Shown here in pieces: positions 27,661-36,257 of a DNA stretch of 64,000 nt (within the stretch, counting starts at the first letter, position 1; each line of letters starts with the position of its first letter). The DNA comes from Balneola sp. (GTDB lineage: Bacteria > Bacteroidota > Rhodothermia > Balneolales > Balneolaceae). Location of the stretch: positions 124,001 to 188,000 of the forward strand of contig RHLJ01000002.1 of NCBI GenBank assembly GCA_003712055.1. The letters are read 5' to 3'. A program made the position numbers and the translations under genes. The notes beneath the pieces were generated by a model. The model saw only the letters and a list, made by a program, of their open reading frames with translations. It did no database searches and had not been told where the DNA came from.

Positions 27661-28410
27661 ATGCCACAAAGATGCAGAGTTTGTACCCACCCCAGAAGAA
27701 AAGAAATTGAAAAGCTGATTGTATCAGGTCAACCATATACCCAGATATCCAGAGAGTATGGGATGTCAGATGACTCAGTAAGTTATCACGCCCAAAACCA
27801 TCTGACTGCAAAGCTGATTAAAGTTGCACAAGAAGATGAGCATAACCATATAACTGATATCTTGTCTGGAGTAAATGATATTCTTAAAAGACTAGAAAGA
27901 ATCTTTGAGGAGGCTGACCGAAAAGACCAGAAGAGACTTGCTTTAGATGCCATAAAAGAATTGCGTACTACTTATGAATTCCTGGCAAAAGTAGAGGTCA
28001 AGAAAGCTGAACTTAATCGAGACAAGAAAGAACAAGGTAGTAGATTTATAGAAGAACAAATCACCAATGGGTTTATGGCACTTTCTGATAACGAACTACA
28101 TGCCTTTACCCAGTTGGTTGGTAAGATTTATTCAGCTGACCCTGACTATGAACTAGACCCCGTTGGCAAATTAGTGGTAGACCAGTATAAGCCCGTTGAT
28201 TTGCTCAAGAGAAGTAAACCAGATAGGAAGATTAGAATGAAGCGAAAGAGAAACAAAACACCTTTGGAAGAGCGGAGTACTCCTCAAACCTCAGATGATA
28301 GTTTATCTCTGGATTGGGATGATCTGGAATTGGATGAATTTGATACTATTCCAAGTATAGAAACTGATCCCCGCTGGTTACAGGAAGACATCAACAAAGG
28401 AATTAGGTAA
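27661..28410 (+). CDS. Zinc-site/HTH protein with helical body
   Basis: A 249-residue protein. Residues 1-50 combine a C5-x2-C8 pair with a helix-turn-helix (YTQISREYGMSDDSVSYHAQ) and H43-x3-H47, giving a plausible CCHH zinc site around a DNA-binding helix. Similar N-termini occur in many phage and element proteins. Residues 60-135 form a charged helical region, and the C-terminal ~60 residues are basic then acidic and low in structure. It may bind the nearby 18-bp repeats; a small-terminase-like role is an alternative, but no large terminase is present. Confidence 0.6.
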   Translation: MPQRCRVCTHPRRKEIEKLIVSGQPYTQISREYGMSDDSVSYHAQNHLTAKLIKVAQEDEHNHITDILSGVNDILKRLERIFEEADRKDQKRLALDAIKELRTTYEFLAKVEVKKAELNRDKKEQGSRFIEEQITNGFMALSDNELHAFTQLVGKIYSADPDYELDPVGKLVVDQYKPVDLLKRSKPDRKIRMKRKRNKTPLEERSTPQTSDDSLSLDWDDLELDEFDTIPSIETDPRWLQEDINKGIR

Positions 28411-28554
28411 TCAAAGGCTGAAACTCGGTAGAATATCCATTTCTAAGAGCTTAGCTACCTCTTTCTTATATCTTTGTTGGCCTCAATGGTTTTAAGCCAT
28501 TTAAACCCAGCAGAATCACCCTATGTAAGATGCTGTTAAATAAAATCCTATGTC

Positions 28555-28590
28555 ATAATATTTCTTAAACGACCGGTTAAGAAACGTTAT
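28555..28590. promoter_or_regulatory. Imperfect palindrome before the small serine recombinase
   Basis: TTTCTTAA (28561-28568) and TTAAGAAA (28577-28584) are perfect 8-bp arms around an 8-bp spacer. With the flanking ATAA/TTAT the dyad reaches 14 bp per arm with two mismatches. It lies 31 bp before the gene. It could be a recombination or dimer-resolution site, or an operator. Confidence 0.55.
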
Positions 28591-28621
28591 ATTTGATACA
28601 CAGGAACCAATTGATGAACAG

Positions 28622-29335
28622 ATGCAACAGTATATCGGGTATTACAGGGTAAGCACAAGAGGACAGGGTAAATCGGGATTAGGATTGGAAGCACAACGGA
28701 CAGCTGTTCGTAATTTTTTAAAAGGCAAGCAGGCAACGGAGATTGATTCATTTACAGAAGTGGAGTCTGGTAAAAAATTTGATCGTCCAATACTTAGGCA
28801 GGCAATTGATAAGTGCAAGCAAACAGGTTCGAAATTACTAGTAGCGAAACTGGACAGGCTAAGCAGGAATGCGAAGTTTCTATTTACATTGAAGGACGAA
28901 CTGGAAGATGCAGGCATTGGATTTACCATAGCTGACATGCCTGAAGCGAATACATTGGTACTTGGATTTATGGCTTCACTAGCACAATATGAAGCTGAGT
29001 TAATTTCTACGCGAACGAAGGAAGGACTAACGGAGGCAAAGCGGAAAGGTAAAAAGATTGGCTCCCCGCAAAATCTAACCAAAGAAGCTCGTCAGAAGGC
29101 ACTATCGACTATCAGAGACAAAGCAAGAAGCGATGTTGATACACGTAAAGCATTCCATTTCATTCAACCACGACGCGAGCAAGGTTGGTCGTATGCTAAG
29201 ATAGCTTCCGCTCTCAACAAAGAGGGTTACAGAACAAGAAATAATAAATTATTTTTTCCATCTCAAACTAGGAGGGTATTTATGCGGTATTTAGACGTTA
29301 ATAATTATACACTTATAAAAAGTACTAATGAATAA
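28622..29335 (+). CDS. Small serine recombinase (resolvase/invertase type)
   Basis: A 237-residue protein. The catalytic domain opens with YYRVSTRGQG, giving nucleophile S11, and includes KLDRLSRNAKFLF and the LGFMASLAQYEAELISTRTKEGL helix with the conserved arginines (cited in part). The C-terminal ~70 residues hold a helix-turn-helix region (GWSYAKIASALNKEGYRTRN). It lacks the zinc ribbon and coiled coil of the large recombinase at 32879. Probably resolves multimers or inverts a segment; the palindrome just upstream is a candidate site. Confidence 0.9.
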   Translation: MQQYIGYYRVSTRGQGKSGLGLEAQRTAVRNFLKGKQATEIDSFTEVESGKKFDRPILRQAIDKCKQTGSKLLVAKLDRLSRNAKFLFTLKDELEDAGIGFTIADMPEANTLVLGFMASLAQYEAELISTRTKEGLTEAKRKGKKIGSPQNLTKEARQKALSTIRDKARSDVDTRKAFHFIQPRREQGWSYAKIASALNKEGYRTRNNKLFFPSQTRRVFMRYLDVNNYTLIKSTNE

Positions 29336-29422
29336 CTCTGTAATAACTCAGAATTGCTTTAATCATAGATTTGGAATATTTTTACCCTATAATCTAACAA
29401 CTTAAATATAGGTATTAATTTC

Positions 29423-30133
29423 ATGAAGATACTTTCTCAAGAAGAGGCAAGAGATGAGCTCGACGGATATATGAATACCATCGCTGATGCAATTGAACGT
29501 GCAGTTAGCGAAGCGAATACTCAGGCAAAGCCTCATAACACAAAAAGAACACGTGCCGAATTAGTAAGAGATCAAGCGGTACAAAATTTAAAGGAAGAGT
29601 TCACTAACACAAGTGGCGTAACAGTTTTAGAGAAGGACAATACAGTTCTTTTTCGATTTGGTGAATCAATCATAGCACGTGTCAAAAAACTGGATAAGAA
29701 CTTCAATGCAAGTTACAATCACACACCAAGCTCGAGAGATTATACTAGTCAGAATTATGAATTATTCGGGGAAGAACACAAACTAACCAGCGTTCACATT
29801 GGTTATGTACTTGATGGATTCGGAGTTAGTATTTCAAATATGGCTATCGTTTGCCCTGTTAATAAAGGCAAACGATATACGTGGATTATTCCAATAGATG
29901 GAAGTACTACTATGACTGGATCACTATCATTTCCAAATGGACCAACTGATGCAGACACAAATGCTGATGATCGATTCAAAGTCAAAACTTACAGTGACGA
30001 TGAAAGCGAAGTGAACGAAAACCAAACACAACACGAAGACAAGAAGAAACAAACTGATGGCAGGCTCAGGATCAAATCAAAGCTACAAAAGGGTGAATCC
30101 CAAAATGGTCGAACTAGCGAGGGAGGCGCGTGA
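29423..30133 (+). CDS. Unknown protein paired with the XRE-ImmA/IrrE protein
   Basis: A 236-residue soluble protein, not recognised. Residues 1-60 are helical and charged, 65-175 appear beta-rich (VLFRFGESIIARV, SVHIGYVLDGFGVSISNMAIVC in part), and the last ~50 residues are polar and low in complexity. Its 3' end overlaps the XRE-metallopeptidase gene by up to 77 bp, which marks the two as a co-translated pair. Two-gene units with an XRE-ImmA/IrrE partner include toxin-antitoxin and phage-defence modules (RosmerTA is one that has been described). Membership here is only a suggestion. Confidence 0.55.
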   Translation: MKILSQEEARDELDGYMNTIADAIERAVSEANTQAKPHNTKRTRAELVRDQAVQNLKEEFTNTSGVTVLEKDNTVLFRFGESIIARVKKLDKNFNASYNHTPSSRDYTSQNYELFGEEHKLTSVHIGYVLDGFGVSISNMAIVCPVNKGKRYTWIIPIDGSTTMTGSLSFPNGPTDADTNADDRFKVKTYSDDESEVNENQTQHEDKKKQTDGRLRIKSKLQKGESQNGRTSEGGA

Positions 30134-31184
30134 ACTAACACAAACTAAACTAGCTAGTTTATTGAATGTATCACAAGGGATGGTTTCTAAAATCGAACAG
30201 GGTTTAAATTCTGTTGATGATGATATATTAAGGAAACTATCCCGAGTCTTACGTTACCCAGAATCTTTTTTCCTTCAGGATCATAGAATTTATGTTCCCG
30301 GAATAGGTTTTGACCGTAATCGTAAGTCGTTAGGGGTAAAAAAAAGAAATTCAATTGATGCTAAAATAAATATTCAGAGAATGCACGTGCAGAATCTGCT
30401 TAGTGCTGTTGAACTTGTATCTGAAAACATTCCTCGAATTGATTATTTAGATGGCAACCTTTCTCCAGAAGAACCAGAGATTGTTGCGAATGCAGTAAGA
30501 CAATATTACAAGTTGCCACGTGGACCAATTGAGAATCTTACAAAAGTTCTTGAGGATTCAGGCATTTTTGTAATTGAAACAGACTTTGACACTGATAAGC
30601 AGTTTGGCATGACAGTTCAAGCACCTGAAGTACCAGCGATTATTTTCTTGAACAAGAATCTCTCTCCAGACAGAATGCGATTCACTTTGGCTCATGAATT
30701 GGGACATATAATTATGCATGAAATGCCTAGTCCTGAATCTGAATCACAAGCTGATCGATTTGCCTCGGAATTGTTACTCCCAAGTGACGAAATAAAAAAA
30801 GATCTGCTAAATCATGGAATAAATAGAATGTATTTGCAGAATCTTAAAGACTTGAAATATAAATGGGGAGTCTCATTTCAGACTTTAGTAAAAAAAGCAT
30901 TGGACTTAGGGATTATTTCTGCCAAGCAACGACAGTATTTTTATGTACAAATGTCAAGAAATGGCTATTCAAGAAATAATGAGCCGGATTGTGGTTTGGA
31001 GAAAGAAAAACCAACTCTCTTTAATAATCTTCTAAAGCTTTATAAAAGTGAATTAGATTATTCCGATATAGATTTGGCAAAGGTTATGTCTCTCAACAAA
31101 GAGGAATATCAATCTTTATATAGTAATGAAGAATTACGGCCAAGATTGAGGCTGATTGCAAATAGTGGAAGGCATGCAGTTTAG
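30057..31184 (+). CDS. XRE HTH - ImmA/IrrE zinc metallopeptidase protein
   Basis: Up to 375 residues. An XRE helix-turn-helix (REARELTQTKLASLLNVSQG, then MVSKIEQGLNSVDDDILRKL, about 21-60) is followed by an ImmA/IrrE domain with the zinc motif HELGH (213-217) and a downstream glutamate in ESQADRFASELLLP. The ATG at 30057 lies deep in the previous gene. A GTG at 30093 would give the usual family start VNPKMVELAREA with a purine-rich site upstream, so the true start may be there. Proteins of this type cleave or bind repressors, or act in toxin-antitoxin and defence units. The protein is all-cytoplasmic. Confidence 0.85.
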   Translation: MAGSGSNQSYKRVNPKMVELAREARELTQTKLASLLNVSQGMVSKIEQGLNSVDDDILRKLSRVLRYPESFFLQDHRIYVPGIGFDRNRKSLGVKKRNSIDAKINIQRMHVQNLLSAVELVSENIPRIDYLDGNLSPEEPEIVANAVRQYYKLPRGPIENLTKVLEDSGIFVIETDFDTDKQFGMTVQAPEVPAIIFLNKNLSPDRMRFTLAHELGHIIMHEMPSPESESQADRFASELLLPSDEIKKDLLNHGINRMYLQNLKDLKYKWGVSFQTLVKKALDLGIISAKQRQYFYVQMSRNGYSRNNEPDCGLEKEKPTLFNNLLKLYKSELDYSDIDLAKVMSLNKEEYQSLYSNEELRPRLRLIANSGRHAV

Positions 31185-32158
31185 TTGCATGCCCTTCTTA
31201 CTATTCTTGAACGTCTATCACCAGATACATAAGTTTTATTACCATTTGAATTAATGTAATACTTCCCACCTCGAGGCCCTGTGTAAATTTTCCTACCATT
31301 ATAATACTCACATTGGGCTGTTGAAGTACTGCGGACATTTCGATTTTGAGTATTAGAACTGGTTCTTGAGTTAACAGCTGAACCATTATTAGAAGTTGTA
31401 CTTACTGTACTATTGAATTCCCATAAACTTATATCTATAGTTGACTCAAATGGTTCTTCTAATGAGTCTTCAAGATTATGATAAAAGTCCAATCCTGTAA
31501 AAGATTCTACTGAATCAACAGTCACTGCATAGTTGGTTATTGGTAGATCATTTCCGTCAGAGTTTTCTAAAATGAACCCAATTGCTTTCCTTTCATCAGT
31601 TGGATCATATACTACTTTATAAAAGTATTTAGGAACCCCAATCTCATTTTCACCAATTGATTCAATGATACCTTTACTCAATACTGGACCTGTTATAACA
31701 TAAACCCTCTCTTCTGTTAATGCCCAATTCCGAACAATTGATTCAAGGGACCTCCAAATCCCTCTATTGAATGATCGATGTTGTGGTGAAATATTGGAGT
31801 AATAAAATGAACTAGACATAGATTCTTCACTCATTTTTAAATCAGCTGCTGGAATCAAATGTCCGCGATCGTAACCTGAATTGGCATAGTCTCCGTATCC
31901 GGCAGTACCTGTAGTAATCTTAAAGTCACCTTTGAAAGAATCCTTTCGTGGGGTTGTACCATTTACTTCTGTAGCTGTAAGTTCATACGCAACCCAATCA
32001 GCTTGCTCGTAAGCTTCGTTATAAGAAAGTGAATACCAAGTTCGGTGAATTATTTGGTTGCCATCTACTGCATTGGCTAAAAATACTTGATTCTGAGCTA
32101 TTGAAATTCCTTGAGTCAAGAAAACCACTACTGTTAAAAGTAGAATGATTCTTTTCAT
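31181..32158 (-). CDS. Secreted DNA/RNA non-specific endonuclease with basic adaptor-like tail
   Basis: A 325-residue precursor with a signal peptide (1-21). The NUC/endonuclease-G type domain shows the active-site DRGH (D97-H100) and the metal-binding asparagine in SFNRGIW (N131), with FYYSNISPQH between. The catalytic domain ends near residue 225. A Ser/Thr/Asn-rich linker leads to a C-terminal YTGPRGGKYYINSNGNKTYV unit (about 290-309), which resembles the PBCV-type basic adaptor repeat. It should degrade nucleic acids outside the cytoplasm. The gene is convergent with the XRE-ImmA gene (4-bp overlap) and is a cargo gene of the element. Confidence 0.88.
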   Translation of the reverse strand: MKRIILLLTVVVFLTQGISIAQNQVFLANAVDGNQIIHRTWYSLSYNEAYEQADWVAYELTATEVNGTTPRKDSFKGDFKITTGTAGYGDYANSGYDRGHLIPAADLKMSEESMSSSFYYSNISPQHRSFNRGIWRSLESIVRNWALTEERVYVITGPVLSKGIIESIGENEIGVPKYFYKVVYDPTDERKAIGFILENSDGNDLPITNYAVTVDSVESFTGLDFYHNLEDSLEEPFESTIDISLWEFNSTVSTTSNNGSAVNSRTSSNTQNRNVRSTSTAQCEYYNGRKIYTGPRGGKYYINSNGNKTYVSGDRRSRIVRRACN

Positions 32159-32375
32159 GATAGAGACCTATTAAAATTAACCACGACGTTTTAATTGTAA
32201 GACCCCTGAGATTTGAACTCCTTACATTTTGGTTAATAAATTAATTAAATGAATCTATCATGAAGTTGAAAGCAAACACTCTAATTTTAATTGATTGTAT
32301 CTAACATCATTTTCATTACATATTCATATTAAATAGATTAATTCAGTGCATATAATTATTAAGGGGTATATGAAT

Positions 32376-32855
32376 ATGATCAGAATGACTTTTGTTTTAA
32401 GCTATTTATTAATAGTTAATGGAAATATTCTAGCACAAAGCTATCAACTCAACTCATTGGTAGGACTTGATAGCGTAAATGTCGTTGTTGATATACAAAG
32501 TGATTCAGATCATTCGTACGACGAGGATAATTTAATTGATAAAACTGAGCTTAGACTACGAAGAAATGGGCTCAAAATATCTGAAAACAGATTTAACTCT
32601 ACTGTATTTATAAGATTTCTAATTAAAGATATAACACTAGGTACTCGAAATGTTGGTTACTCAATATCATATGAGTTAATGCTTTCTCAGGGAACAATAC
32701 TTTTGAGTAACTATCAATATGTAGAACCTGCCATATGGTTAAGAAGCGGAGTAAGCTTGATAGGGGATGATTACACTAGAGATGAGTTAACTCGATTAAC
32801 TGATCAATTACTAGACACTTTCTTAAATGAGTTACTAACTGCTAATCCGGATTAG
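32376..32855 (+). CDS. Small exported protein of unknown function
   Basis: A 159-residue protein counted from the ATG at 32376, which has AAGGGG nine bases upstream; the in-frame ATGs at 32346 and 32370 are worse placed. A signal peptide (about 1-20, ending NILAQS) precedes a beta-rich domain. There are no cysteines after the signal peptide and no motif I recognise. It is divergent from the nuclease gene and convergent with the large recombinase gene. It may be an accessory to the nuclease, but only position suggests this. Confidence 0.55.
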   Translation: MIRMTFVLSYLLIVNGNILAQSYQLNSLVGLDSVNVVVDIQSDSDHSYDEDNLIDKTELRLRRNGLKISENRFNSTVFIRFLIKDITLGTRNVGYSISYELMLSQGTILLSNYQYVEPAIWLRSGVSLIGDDYTRDELTRLTDQLLDTFLNELLTANPD

Positions 32856-32878
32856 TTTATGATTAGCAATTAAGGCAA

Positions 32879-34582
32879 TTACATTTCCTTAATTGGAACT
32901 CTATATCTCTTAAGAGTAACGATCGTATTATTTCTCTCTTTAGTGTTGAAAATAACTTTAAACTTCTTGATATAACGACTCTCCATATGTACTATTACTC
33001 CTGGTTCATCAATTGGCATATTTCTAACATATGGCTCTTTTCGGGGATAAATCTCTACTCCATTAACAACGTTACCTATTAGCTGATGAAGTTTTTTTCT
33101 TCTATTTATTTTTTCTTCTTCTGATGTAGCTGTTTCTAAATATTCCCTCGCTTTGGTTATTTCTTTTTGAGAGGATTTAAGTTTTTTCGATTCATTTCTT
33201 AATGAATACAATTCAAGATTCAGATTATTTATTACTTTGGATAGATCAGTCTGCTCTTCTATAATTTTTTCAATTTTTAGTTCAAGCTTATTTCGTACCA
33301 CTTTATTACGAGTTGTAGAAATTGTATCAATTAAATTAGACACCTGATCTTCTAATTGTCTTACCCGAAATTTTTCAGCTGATATTTTTAGCTCATTTTC
33401 TGAAATCTGCTTCTTCAGCTCATCTTTATCATTAATGAATTTACTTAAATCCACCTCTTCTATGTATTTGAAGAAGAGTTCAAAGAAATCTTGATATCTA
33501 ACACTCCTTGCCCGACAAATACGGTTCCCATTCTCATCCTTTAATGCACGTTTTGCACTGTAGCACCTTAGATACTTACCTCCTTTTGAAGTATCACCTT
33601 TATTATCATAATGCATAGCTGAACCACATTCTCCACATTTGACAATTTTCACAAACACATTGCTATGTACCCCATTAGATCCATTTCTTCCAACATGGTA
33701 TCCATGTCTTTCTTTCCAATCTAAAATATGCTCCTGTACTGCTTCAAATAATTCCTTTTCAACAATCGGTGGGTAATAATTAATTATTTTATTTCCGATT
33801 TCTTTGCGTTTACCACTTTGCTTAGAGTGTGGCTGATATTCACCCAACACTCTTCTATCATGAATGTATCTTTGTATAGTGGAAGGTGGCCAATTGCGAG
33901 TCAATCTATCAGCTATTCGCTTATTTCCAAGTCCTTCAAGCTTTAATTGGAACATCATACGTACTTCAGCAGCAATATCTTTTTTAATTTTAAAGGATAT
34001 CGTTTTACCATTTTTGTTTGTAACAGGCTCAAGCCATAATGGGCAGATTTTACTTAGCTTTTCCTCACCTTTTTCTGATTTTTCTCTTTTTACTCGCCAG
34101 TTAGCCCTTCCTCTAATTGTTTTCTTTAACGACTCCTCGTGACCAGTTTGAAGTATTATCGCAGATAGAACAAGCTGTCCAACATCAAATGTATCTTTTG
34201 TGTAATACTGCTTATCTGCTGCCGTATATATACCTACTCCTTTAAGTAAGATTCCTGTCATTAGATGAACAGCCTCTAATAGTGCCTGCCTTGTTAATCT
34301 ATCTAGCATTTCTATTACAAGAACACTACCCTCTGCGATCTTTCCATCATTAATTAGGGTCTCGAAATAACCTAAAGCACCTTTCGTCCTATTTTCTCCT
34401 GTAAAACCTGAAAATCCTTCGTCAACTAATTTTAACTCATTGTCGAGTGGTAAATCCAAACTCTTTGCGATTTTTTCATAATCGATATCTTCAGTTTGCC
34501 TTCGTAATCCATCACCTTCTCTTTGTTTACCTGTACTAATTCTTATGTAACTGTAAACTTTTGGGGTACTTTGATTTTCCAT
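32879..34582 (-). CDS. Large serine recombinase (integrase of the element)
   Basis: A 567-residue protein with the three-part layout of large serine integrases. The catalytic domain carries nucleophile S16 (YIRISTGKQ) and EMLDRLTRQ. A recombinase domain (~165-300) includes GLGNKRIADRLTRNWPPSTI. A zinc ribbon starts with CGECGSAMHY and pairs with a later CYSAK...CRARS, and is followed by a long coiled coil (~385-480). The start lies 77 bp from the right junction and the gene reads leftward into the element, the usual placement beside attP. It is the likely enzyme that inserted the element into comM. Confidence 0.96.
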   Translation of the reverse strand: MENQSTPKVYSYIRISTGKQREGDGLRRQTEDIDYEKIAKSLDLPLDNELKLVDEGFSGFTGENRTKGALGYFETLINDGKIAEGSVLVIEMLDRLTRQALLEAVHLMTGILLKGVGIYTAADKQYYTKDTFDVGQLVLSAIILQTGHEESLKKTIRGRANWRVKREKSEKGEEKLSKICPLWLEPVTNKNGKTISFKIKKDIAAEVRMMFQLKLEGLGNKRIADRLTRNWPPSTIQRYIHDRRVLGEYQPHSKQSGKRKEIGNKIINYYPPIVEKELFEAVQEHILDWKERHGYHVGRNGSNGVHSNVFVKIVKCGECGSAMHYDNKGDTSKGGKYLRCYSAKRALKDENGNRICRARSVRYQDFFELFFKYIEEVDLSKFINDKDELKKQISENELKISAEKFRVRQLEDQVSNLIDTISTTRNKVVRNKLELKIEKIIEEQTDLSKVINNLNLELYSLRNESKKLKSSQKEITKAREYLETATSEEEKINRRKKLHQLIGNVVNGVEIYPRKEPYVRNMPIDEPGVIVHMESRYIKKFKVIFNTKERNNTIVTLKRYRVPIKEM

Positions 34583-34635
34583 AATGCATCATTTTAATGA
34601 AAGTCGGACACACAAGAAATGAAATCATTTATAAA

Positions 34636-34686
34636 TAGTGTGTAATTAACTACAACATTATTATGGTAGGACCACCGGGATCAGGT
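34636..34686 (+). other. attR (right junction)
   Basis: The element arm carries TGTGTAAT at 34639-34646, 13 bases before the AT core (34660-34661), after which comM resumes at TATGGTAGG. Joined to the left arm it gives a dyad-symmetric attP (TGTGTAAT-N13-AT-N13-ATTACACA). Confidence 0.85.
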
Positions 34687-35547
34687 AAAACGATGATGGC
34701 TCGAAGGATTCCCACCATTCTTCCTCCCTTAACTCTTGATGAAGCTTTAGAAACCACAAAAATACATTCTGTTTCCGGTTTGCTTCAATCTGGTAAGGCG
34801 CTCATTACTTCCAGGCCGTTTAGGGCACCACATCATACAGTATCGGATGTAGCTCTGGTAGGTGGGGGTGGAATTCCCATGCCGGGCGAAATTTCCATGG
34901 CGCATAATGGAGTGTTGTTTTTAGACGAACTCCCTGAATTCAAGCGAAGTGCGTTGGAGGTGATGCGCCAGCCCCTGGAAGATGGTTTTGTCTCTATCTC
35001 CAGAGCCAGAATGAGCGTTACTTATCCAAGCAGAGTAATGCTCGTTGCTTCCATGAATCCATCCCCTTCCGGAGACTGGTATAACCCAAATGAAGGAGGA
35101 GGGGTTAGCTCATTACAAATGCAGCGATACCTAAGTAAGATCAGCGGCCCGCTTCTGGATAGGATTGACCTGCATATTGAAGTAAATAAAGTGAGCTATG
35201 ATGAGCTTTCTGGTCGGGCAAAAGGAGAGTCTTCTGAAGAAATTCGAAAAAGAGTTATCGAAGCCAGGAAAATTCAGTCACAGCGTTTCTTTGGCGCAAA
35301 GGGAGTATATAACAATGCTCAAATGAATACCCGACAGGTAAGAAAAGTGTGCAAGCTTGATACTACAGGTTCAGAAATACTGAAAGGGGCGATTATTTCA
35401 CTAGGCCTATCTGCAAGAGCATATGATCGAATTTTAAAAGTAGGCAGAACGATCGCTGATTTGGATAAATCGGAAAACATCCAGGCTAATCATATTGCAG
35501 AAGCCATTCAGTACCGGAGTTTAGATCGAGAAGGGTGGCTGGGGTGA
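34663..35547 (+). pseudogene. comM: comM (yifB) 3' fragment
   Basis: Continues ComM from [17 protein letters not shown] (Walker A) through [10 protein letters not shown], the Walker B segment [15 protein letters not shown], sensor region [17 protein letters not shown] and the C-terminal MG-chelatase-like region to REGWLG. The reading frame is intact for ~294 residues. It happens to begin with ATG at the junction but has no clear ribosome site, and it lacks the N-terminal domain. It would be restored to a full gene by precise excision. Confidence 0.95.
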
Positions 35548-35593
35548 ACATTGAACTTTGAATAAGAACACCGAACATTGATTTATATATAAG

Positions 35594-35956
35594 GTGGAAA
35601 GAAAGAATAGATATGATTTACATGATCGTTTAATTAAGTATTCGATTCTGATAATGAACGTGGTAGAAATGCTTCCAAAAAGTTATGCAGGAGTTCATTT
35701 TGCTAAGCAGTTAGTAAGGTGTGGAACTGCTCCGGCTTTTCATCATGCTGAAGCACAAAGTGCAGAATCAAGGAAGGACTTTATACATAAAATGAAATTG
35801 GCTCTTAAAGAGCTTCGTGAGACATATATAAATCTCAAGATAATTCATGAAAAGCCACTTCTCGATGATGAAAAGGTTAAAAAAGGAATCGAAGAGACAA
35901 ATCAATTGATTTCGATCTTTGTCAAAAGCATTCAAACGGCTCGAAGGAATAGCTGA
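35594..35956 (+). CDS. Four-helix-bundle protein (23S-IVP family)
   Basis: A 120-residue protein with a GTG start at 35594 (AAGGTG context), which restores the family N-terminus NRYDLHDRLIKYSILIMNVVEMLP. The signature HFAKQLVRCGTAPAFHHAEAQSAESRKDFIHK and LALKELRETYINLKII (cited in part) identifies the family. These proteins were first noticed inside 23S rRNA intervening sequences but are often free-standing, as here. Role unknown. It follows the comM remnant by 46 bp of degenerate TTGAAC microrepeats. Confidence 0.85.
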   Translation: MERKNRYDLHDRLIKYSILIMNVVEMLPKSYAGVHFAKQLVRCGTAPAFHHAEAQSAESRKDFIHKMKLALKELRETYINLKIIHEKPLLDDEKVKKGIEETNQLISIFVKSIQTARRNS

Positions 35957-36257
35957 AGCGCTCGATGTTCGAAGTTTCACGTTCAGAGTACAATGTTCTA
36001 CAGCTCGCATCATTATGCGGTATCAGAAAAGAATTACAAAACTATAATTCATATAGACGAAACAAACCAGAAACAATAAAGTTAAATCCCAAGAAATATG
36101 GTGACAACTATGAGAGACAAGACAACATATTGGCAAGGCAGTTTGGTATTTACTTTACCTATCATAATTATCCTATTATACATTTTACTATTCCTTTAAG
36201 GTTGATTTGAGTGTTCGATTTAGAGTAGCTTACCGATTCTGAATTAAACACAACATA
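35957..36257. other. 301-bp gap without a supported gene
   Basis: AT-rich stretch before priA. It starts with degenerate TTCGAAG/GTTCAGAG microrepeats and ends near the TTG start of priA. An 81-codon open frame (35965-36210) has no ribosome site and no recognisable protein features. I see no promoter, hairpin or RNA gene that I can support. Confidence 0.5.

Larger units (their letters stand above)
24557..34659. mobile_element. 10.1-kb integrative element in comM (serine-recombinase type)
   Basis: Boundaries follow from rebuilding comM. The left flank ends ...GTA|AT and the right flank starts AT|TATGG..., sharing only the dinucleotide AT (24557-24558 and 34660-34661). Joining across one AT gives [14 protein letters not shown] in frame, with the standard length between GGHN and GPPG. 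Everything between is foreign and visibly more AT-rich. It encodes a large serine recombinase next to the right end, an XRE-led gene cascade, a polymerase-like protein, a zinc/HTH protein, a small serine recombinase, an XRE-ImmA pair, a secreted nuclease and a small secreted protein. No structural phage, relaxase or type IV secretion genes were seen. Confidence 0.93.

Noticed and set aside
31181-32158. Bacteriocin or contact-dependent toxin for the secreted nuclease
   Set aside because: It has a plain signal peptide, no toxin-delivery domain and no evident immunity gene, so a general secreted nuclease is simpler.
24557-34659. Prophage identity for the comM element
   Set aside because: No capsid, portal, tail, lysis or large-terminase gene is visible; the zinc/HTH protein alone is not enough.
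35965-36210. 81-codon open frame before priA
   Set aside because: No ribosome-binding site, no recognisable protein features and built partly of intergenic microrepeats.
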